The notes beneath the pieces are model-generated. The model had not been told where the DNA came from. It did no database searches and saw nothing but the letters and a program-made list of their open reading frames with translations. Shown here in pieces: positions 59,276 through 64,000 of a stretch of 64,000 nucleotides of DNA. Origin of the DNA: Terribacillus aidingensis (GTDB lineage Bacteria; Bacillota; Bacilli; Bacillales; Amphibacillaceae). The stretch is from assembly GCF_900215625.1 (NCBI RefSeq), contig NZ_OBEK01000004.1, positions 247,593 to 311,592 on the forward strand, in the 5' to 3' direction. The translations under genes and the position numbers were made by a program. Numbering within the stretch: position 1 is the stretch's first letter; each line of letters opens with the position of its first letter.

Positions 59276-60121
59276 TTATACACTTAATGAATTATTGAAT
59301 TTATGCGAGAAAGGTGTTTTGGCCAAGTATGCATAATAAGCCTCCGTATAAGGGTGTGTACATCCTTCCTGCCAAGGTTTATCAGCTCCGGTAAAGTGGA
59401 CGATAGCTGGATTCCCCCTCACCGTACGCAGTGTACGTTCTTCCTCTACTGATTTTGCTTTGTATTCTTTTAACGTAACATGTGCTTGTGCATTCCATTT
59501 TGGATGCAGAATAAGCCACTTGTCCCAAAGAAGCGCATTGAGTGCATCTTGATCATGCCAAGCTAGTTTGTCTGGATTTTCATCTATAAACGTCAGTACT
59601 TTATCTGTCATGTTATGATCTCTCCATGCCTGCATATCAATCAAAAGCAGACCAGAGTTGAAATAGCGGTCTTCGCTTGTAATTCCCATCTTCGGTAATC
59701 GATTGTGCTCGCCATAATCACTGACAGCTGCAACAATGTTGCCTTCCATGTCGATATCGAATAGTTTTTTCACATCATCAAAAATCAGCATATCGCAATC
59801 AACATACAGCGTCCGTTCAATAGACTGATCCATCATGTCGGGAATAGAGATACGATAATAAGCTGCTTTGGAAATGTGACGGCTTGCAATCGCGCCATCA
59901 TATGCGTCCAAGTCAACTTCTAGATAATGAAGCGGTGTATTGTAGGCAGCTGCTGTATCTAGAAGTAGTTGTTTTTTCTGCTCACTTATTCCTCCATCTA
60001 TAACCGAAATGACAAAGTCCTCAGGAGTCGCAGTGTTTTCGAGTAACGAACTTAGTGTTACACCTAAATGTTGCGCGTAGTTATCATCCGTTGATGATAC
60101 AATATGCATTTTCTTCTTCAT
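59276..60121 (-). CDS. Glycosyltransferase family 8 protein
   Basis: A 281-residue retaining glycosyltransferase. HIVSSTDDNYAQHLGVTLSSLL at the N-terminus binds the nucleotide sugar; the metal-binding D-x-D is in LYVDCDMLIFDD (about residue 105); YFNSGLLLIDM and WHDQDALNALLWDKW are typical GT8 motifs. It would transfer glucose or galactose from UDP-sugar to a cell-surface glycan. No other glycan genes are nearby. The ATG follows GGAGATGAG. Confidence 0.88.
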   Translation of the reverse strand: MKKKMHIVSSTDDNYAQHLGVTLSSLLENTATPEDFVISVIDGGISEQKKQLLLDTAAAYNTPLHYLEVDLDAYDGAIASRHISKAAYYRISIPDMMDQSIERTLYVDCDMLIFDDVKKLFDIDMEGNIVAAVSDYGEHNRLPKMGITSEDRYFNSGLLLIDMQAWRDHNMTDKVLTFIDENPDKLAWHDQDALNALLWDKWLILHPKWNAQAHVTLKEYKAKSVEEERTLRTVRGNPAIVHFTGADKPWQEGCTHPYTEAYYAYLAKTPFSHKFNNSLSV

Positions 60122-60211
60122 TGTTCTCTCATCTCCTTAGTGTGTATATTACCTGCACTCTAAGTGTCTAAACATGTAAGAAGAAATTGTAATTAATTAG
60201 CAATAAATCTT

Positions 60212-60793
60212 TTATTCGTATGTCTCATCATCATATGTACTGCTGTTTTCTTTAGCTTCCCATTCTTCCAGCAGCATGCCGTATACATTATGGTTCACAT
60301 AGCCATAAACGAGTTTCTCTGCTTGGCGGATCGTACCTTCGAGCGTAAAGCCAAGTTTTTCGGGGATTCTTCGGCTGCGCACATTCCCAATAGCAGAACG
60401 AATTTCTACACGATTAAGCCGCAGCTCGAGAAAGGCATAGTCCAGACATTTGCTGACGGCTTTCTGCATTATGCCGTTACCTGTATAATCTTCGCCTAGC
60501 CAGTAACCAATACTAGTTGTACTATTTTGCCAGTCAATCTTATGAAAACCGATGACCCCAGCTAAAGCGCCTTGATACCAAATGCCAGCGTTAAAACCAT
60601 TGCCGGCAGCAAACTGATCCAAAGTATGCTGGATAAATTGCCTGCTGTCCTCAACCGTTGTGTTCTTATCCACCCAAGGGAGCCAATTGCGCAAATGCTC
60701 ACGAGAGCTGTCAATAAGCTGAAAAAGCTTCTCGCTGTCCTGAACTTCCAATAGCTTTAAATAAGTGGCTGAATCAATACGATGTGTAAACAT
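60212..60793 (-). CDS. RimJ/RimL-type GNAT acetyltransferase
   Basis: A 193-residue acetyltransferase. Landmarks are HLRNWLPWVD, GVIGFHKIDWQNSTTSIGYWLGEDYTGNGIMQKAV (with the acetyl-CoA loop) and the C-terminal LNRVEIRSAIGNVRSRRIPEKLGFTLEGTIRQ. It matches YdaF/RimL-like ribosomal protein or small-molecule acetyltransferases. The ATG follows GAAAGGAG by eight bases. The relic at 6965-7135 belongs to the same subfamily. Confidence 0.88.
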   Translation of the reverse strand: MFTHRIDSATYLKLLEVQDSEKLFQLIDSSREHLRNWLPWVDKNTTVEDSRQFIQHTLDQFAAGNGFNAGIWYQGALAGVIGFHKIDWQNSTTSIGYWLGEDYTGNGIMQKAVSKCLDYAFLELRLNRVEIRSAIGNVRSRRIPEKLGFTLEGTIRQAEKLVYGYVNHNVYGMLLEEWEAKENSSTYDDETYE

Positions 60794-60919
60794 AATATGT
60801 CGCTCCTTTCATCTGATTTAAGTATAGCATTTTCGACGATTTGTTAAAATTAGGAGAGAAATCAGCATGCATATGAAAGCAAAGCGGACTGCATCCTATG
60901 GGAAAGGGGGCGGAACGCA

Positions 60920-61822
60920 ATGAAGTATTGCTTACGGATTATCTGTTTAGTCCTGCTGCTAAGCGGCATTACCCCAGTGAATGTGGCAGCAGAAAGCGGA
61001 TCGGGATTATGGGATTATATCTTTTCCCAGACAGAAGAAGCCGGGAAATTGCTTGTGCATTTTCTCGATGTCGGTCAAGGGGACAGTATACTGATTGAAA
61101 CACCATCTCACTATACAATTTTAATTGATGGGGGAAATCGTGAGGCTGGGGAGGAAGTTATTACCGAGCTTCACAACAGAGGTGTGGAAAAGCTGGATCT
61201 TTTAGTGGCGACGCATCCGGATATTGATCATATTGGCGGATTGCTGCCCGTGCTAGAGGAGATAGAAGTGGAGAACGTGCTTGATAGTGGGAAGTTATAT
61301 ACAACGAAAACGTACCAGCGTTATACAGAACTATTAGAAGAGAAGAACATTCCGGTGACTATTGCAGAAGAAGGAACATATGTGACACTGGATCCGCTGC
61401 TTTCTATCCAAGTGCTAAACGCCAACCATCTGGATGCATCGAATAATCAAGCGTCGATGGTACTTCGCCTTACTTACCGAACGGTCGATTTTTTGCTCAT
61501 GAGCGATGCGGAAGCGGAACAGGAAGAGAATATCGGGCGTACTTTTGAAGTGGAATCGGAAGTGTATAAAGTAGCGCATCATGGATCTCGGACGAGCAAT
61601 ACATTGGATTTTTTGAAGAAGGTACAACCTGTTTATGCTGTCGTATCCTATGGAAGGGATAATCAATTAGGTCACCCAACCAAAGAAGTGGTGCAAAACC
61701 TCCGGAAAACTGGAGCGGTTCTTTACAGCACAGCTAAAGGCGGAACAATCAGCATGGAAACGAACGGACTGTCCTGTAAAATCAGCAGCGAGAAGAAAGA
61801 CCCTATATACGAGTACAAATAA
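60920..61822 (+). CDS. ComEC/Rec2-type metallo-beta-lactamase fold hydrolase
   Basis: A 300-residue protein with a signal peptide (residues 1-24) and the metallo-beta-lactamase fold of the ComEC C-terminal domain: LVHFLDVGQGDSILIE, ATHPDIDHIGGLL (metal-binding H-x-D-x-D-H), LRLTYRTVDFLLMSD and KVAHHGSRTSNT. Related exported proteins are thought to be nucleases or phosphoesterases. It lacks the ComEC membrane channel. The ATG follows AAAGGGGGCGG. Confidence 0.88.
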   Translation: MKYCLRIICLVLLLSGITPVNVAAESGSGLWDYIFSQTEEAGKLLVHFLDVGQGDSILIETPSHYTILIDGGNREAGEEVITELHNRGVEKLDLLVATHPDIDHIGGLLPVLEEIEVENVLDSGKLYTTKTYQRYTELLEEKNIPVTIAEEGTYVTLDPLLSIQVLNANHLDASNNQASMVLRLTYRTVDFLLMSDAEAEQEENIGRTFEVESEVYKVAHHGSRTSNTLDFLKKVQPVYAVVSYGRDNQLGHPTKEVVQNLRKTGAVLYSTAKGGTISMETNGLSCKISSEKKDPIYEYK

Positions 61823-61858
61823 AAAGAGCGGATCTGATGAAAAATCCGCTCTTTTTAT
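61820..61858. terminator. Bidirectional terminator
   Basis: AAAAAGAGCGGAT/ATCCGCTCTTTTT stem between two convergent genes. Confidence 0.88.
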
Positions 61859-62166
61859 TAATTTGTTTGGTCAGCAAGCTTAACGAGTGTATTCGCAAGC
61901 GGCTTTTTATTTTCTTCATCTGCTGCGAGCCATAGTTGTTTAAGTAAATATTCCTCACGGTTGCGAGGTTCTTCTTTGTCTGCCAAGTAATCAGCAACTC
62001 GTTGAGCAGCTTTCGTCAAGGCATCTTCACTTAAACCAAGACGTTCACCTTGTTTTACTTTGTTTCCTAAATAATCTTGGAAGTTCTTGAAATTGTTCAG
62101 AATTTCATTCTTATCTTCTTGAGATAGATTTTCCACAGCTTGTTGTGCGCGATCTTCTTGTGCCAT
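61858..62166 (-). CDS. DUF3243 family protein
   Basis: A 102-residue acidic, helical, soluble protein matching DUF3243 (FKNFQDYLGNKVKQGERLGLSEDALTKAAQRVADYLA, then PRNREEYLLKQLW). Function unknown. I choose the second ATG at 62166, eight bases after AGGAGG; the first, at 62172, is only two bases from it. A perfect AT-rich dyad lies about 60 bases upstream. Confidence 0.85.
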   Translation of the reverse strand: MAQEDRAQQAVENLSQEDKNEILNNFKNFQDYLGNKVKQGERLGLSEDALTKAAQRVADYLADKEEPRNREEYLLKQLWLAADEENKKPLANTLVKLADQTN

Positions 62167-62222
62167 TTTCATTACCTCCTCTTGTTGAGTTAGTAATGTA
62201 TTCCCAGCACACAGCTAGACAA

Positions 62223-62241
62223 ACATTTTATAATAAAATGT
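62223..62241. promoter_or_regulatory. Perfect AT-rich dyad upstream of the DUF3243 gene
   Basis: ACATTTTA-TAA-TAAAATGT, an 8-3-8 perfect inverted repeat about 57 bases before the start. It overlaps TATAAT/TTATTA -10-like sequences on both strands and is a plausible operator. Confidence 0.5.
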
Positions 62242-62316
62242 GTCATTTGGACTAGTTATTCTAGGTTTTGCGGAATCCGTAAAGAGGCGGAATTTTTTCT
62301 GTTCATAATATGATTT

Positions 62317-62617
62317 TCATGTACTCGTCGCTAGAATCTCCATCCTTGTTGAAGGATACAAATCGTGACAAGCTGGGAGCAGCGCACCGCCAATTCCGAG
62401 GCCGCGAAGCTGAGAATCAACAAGCAATTCAGCCGCAAACAGTGTAATGAATTCGTTTGTTCACAACGAATATAGCCGCAAATGCGCCCGTCATGGATGG
62501 CGACCATGAACTGATTAAAACAATCAGAATCAGCTGCCAGCGTATGCCAGCCTTCCTCGTGAAGCAAAGCCATAACGCTGTCCAAGTCTGCTGCTTCATA
62601 AGTCTGAATGTGATCAT
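62317..62617 (-). pseudogene. GNAT acetyltransferase with two frameshifts
   Basis: Starting at the ATG at 62617 (AGAAGGA seven bases upstream), the frame reads MITFRL and then leaves the family frame; the next frame continues YEAADLDSVMALLHEEGW to GYIRCEQTNS; the third frame continues LFAAELLVDSQLRGLGIGGALLPACHDLY to a stop at 62317-62319. All pieces are colinear with a GNAT domain (acetyl-CoA loop QLRGLGIGGAL), but the last 25-30 residues, usually ending in a YEK.GF motif, are missing. The start overlaps the stop of the upstream small gene (TAATG). Confidence 0.75.
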
Positions 62618-62796
62618 TACGAATCCTTCTTATTTCTCCCTTTTGGCATGGATCCGAACACAATACCAAGTAACAAGCCCATAAATATGCCGAAGGATGG
62701 ACTTTGAAAAGCGATGCTAAACAGTATTGCTGCGATAATGCCGACAGTGAATGCTAAAGGATAACGGAAAGGTTTCTTTTCTTTTGAACGCTTCAT
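62617..62796 (-). CDS. Small two-helix membrane protein
   Basis: A 59-residue protein: basic N-terminus (MKRSKEKKPFRYP), two hydrophobic helices (about residues 12-29 and 34-48) and a basic tail. I choose the ATG at 62796, seven bases after AAGGTGG; the ATG at 62868 has no ribosome binding site. Its stop overlaps the start of the decayed acetyltransferase. No family recognised. Confidence 0.65.
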   Translation of the reverse strand: MKRSKEKKPFRYPLAFTVGIIAAILFSIAFQSPSFGIFMGLLLGIVFGSMPKGRNKKDS

Positions 62797-62931
62797 TTCT
62801 ATTACCACCTTGTCTAAGTACTTCCTAGTATAGCACGAAAGGCACTGCTCTTTGGAAGTAATAAACATTGCGTACCATGTTAGATAATGTTACATTAGAT
62901 TGTATATGTATGCTAAAGATGGAGGTTCGAT

Positions 62932-64000
62932 ATGCAGGGTTTTAATGATATGATGCACACGATTGGTGATGAAATTACAAAAATCGTGACAACTTCTAGT
63001 GATCTACTATGGTCAAGTCTACTTATTATTCTATTAATTGGTCTAGGAATCTACTTTACAATTCGATTAGGGTTTGTGCAGTTCCGCATGATTCCGGAGA
63101 TGATTCGTCTTTTAGGTGAAAGCGGGCAAGGAAGAAAGACAGGCGTAAGTTCTTTTCAGGCTTTCTGTATCAGTACAGCAGCTAGGGTAGGTACAGGTAA
63201 CTTGGCTGGGGTTGCACTTGCAATTACTGCTGGTGGACCGGGAGCCGTTTTCTGGATGTGGCTCATTGCTTTGATTGGTTCTGCCTCCGCATTTGTAGAA
63301 AGTACACTTGCGCAGATTTATAAAACAAAAGACGGCTCCACTTTCCGAGGCGGACCGGCATATTATATGCAAAAAGCCTTGCGTGCACGCTGGTTAGGTA
63401 TTATTTTTGCTGTTCTGATTACTATTACATTTGGGTTGGCATTCAACTCGGTTCAAGCGAATACCATTACGAATGCTTTTGAGAGTTCTTTTGGTTTGGA
63501 TAAGAACATCATGACAGTTATTTTATGTGTCATTACCGCTGCTATTATTTTTGGCGGTGTTAAATTAGTTGCAAGATTATCTGAAGTAATCGTTCCAGTA
63601 ATGGCCGGAGCTTATATCTTAATTGCGATTGTTATCATGATTATGAATATCACTGAATTACCGAATGTTATCGCACTTATTTTTTCTGATGCTTGGGATG
63701 GAATAAAGCAGATTGGTGCCGGTGCGCTAGGTGCTGCTATGATGCAAGGGATTAAACGCGGACTTTATTCCAACGAAGCGGGTATGGGTAGTGCGCCAAA
63801 TGCGGCTGCATCTGCAACTGTTTCTCACCCAGCGAAGCAGGGATTGATACAAGCGATGGGTGTGTTTGTTGATACACTGATGATCTGCAGCTCTACAGCA
63901 TTTATTATTCTGCTCTCTGGGATGCATAAGTCCACTGAAAGTGACGGTATCGTCCTTACACAGGAAGCGCTTCAGTCGGGTGTTGGTCAATGGGCGGGTA
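62932..64000 (+). CDS. AGCS family sodium:alanine/glycine symporter, 3' end outside window
   Basis: The first 356 codons of a symporter that runs past the window end (family length about 450-480). The ATG at 62932 follows TGGAGG by seven bases. Landmarks are FTIRLGFVQFRMIPEM, SSFQAFCISTAARVGTGNLAGVALAI (substrate site), FRGGPAYYMQKAL and RGLYSNEAGMGSAPNAAASA. It imports alanine, glycine or glutamine with sodium. AlsT/GlnT-type proteins of B. subtilis are relatives; I do not assign which. It is divergent from the small membrane protein gene. Confidence 0.93.
   Translation, partial: MQGFNDMMHTIGDEITKIVTTSSDLLWSSLLIILLIGLGIYFTIRLGFVQFRMIPEMIRLLGESGQGRKTGVSSFQAFCISTAARVGTGNLAGVALAITAGGPGAVFWMWLIALIGSASAFVESTLAQIYKTKDGSTFRGGPAYYMQKALRARWLGIIFAVLITITFGLAFNSVQANTITNAFESSFGLDKNIMTVILCVITAAIIFGGVKLVARLSEVIVPVMAGAYILIAIVIMIMNITELPNVIALIFSDAWDGIKQIGAGALGAAMMQGIKRGLYSNEAGMGSAPNAAASATVSHPAKQGLIQAMGVFVDTLMICSSTAFIILLSGMHKSTESDGIVLTQEALQSGVGQWAG

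Overview
The window is chromosomal DNA of a low-GC, spore-forming Gram-positive bacterium of the family Bacillaceae. The evidence is the mix of family-specific genes: pdaA (spore cortex), mreBH, clpE with CtsR boxes, a Rap/Phr cassette, yfkD, an SE1561-type small protein, DUF2164, DUF3243 and a SAM-I riboswitch, together with strong AGGAGG ribosome binding sites throughout. A Terribacillus/Oceanobacillus-like genus would fit, but that is inference. I saw no rRNA, tRNA, CRISPR array, insertion sequence or prophage.

Layout. 1-7.4 kb: small housekeeping and accessory genes (frameshifted AAA ATPase, GNAT acetyltransferases, glutamine amidotransferase, MerR-like protein, methyltransferase, fused pabB-pabC). 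7.5-10 kb: a soluble chemoreceptor (yfmS-like) followed by an aldehyde dehydrogenase (yfmT-like). 10-12.6 kb: decayed DNA around a Rap phosphatase and its 46-residue Phr-like partner. 12.6-29.4 kb: carbon and nitrogen scavenging: a secreted rhamnogalacturonan lyase, a 1178-residue secreted alpha-L-rhamnosidase, two M20 hydrolases, a membrane transporter and a dicarboxylate symporter. Three of these genes carry cre-like sites, so CcpA control of pectin and dicarboxylate use is likely. Between them lie a wrecked GGDEF gene, a LysR regulator, an RluA synthase and a tightly coupled padR-DUF2812-M50 operon. 29.4-43.3 kb: mixed housekeeping (CorA, ChbG, uracil-DNA glycosylase-like, mreBH), a secreted CAP-domain protein with 13-residue repeats, a SAM-riboswitch-controlled flavin monooxygenase, an S66 peptidase, YtxH/YihY, and a zosA-like P-type ATPase with a PerR-type box. 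43.5-46 kb: an amino acid ABC transporter with two tandem binding proteins and one permease but no ATPase. 46-52.3 kb: a block whose genes have B. subtilis yfk/yfj counterparts (yfkD, SE1561 protein, pdaA, yfjP-like glycosylase). 52.3-64 kb: mbcS-like acyl-CoA ligase, clpE, a GntR-ABC operon, signal peptidase, GT8, GNAT, ComEC-type hydrolase, DUF3243 and the start of an AGCS symporter that runs off the end.

Most likely to repay study: the Rap/Phr pair with an atypical peptide, the padR-DUF2812-M50 operon with its operator-like dyad, the SAM-riboswitch monooxygenase, a family-4-like uracil-DNA glycosylase whose iron-sulfur cysteines appear replaced, and several genes caught in decay (three acetyltransferase or cupin remnants, one GGDEF remnant, one ATPase).
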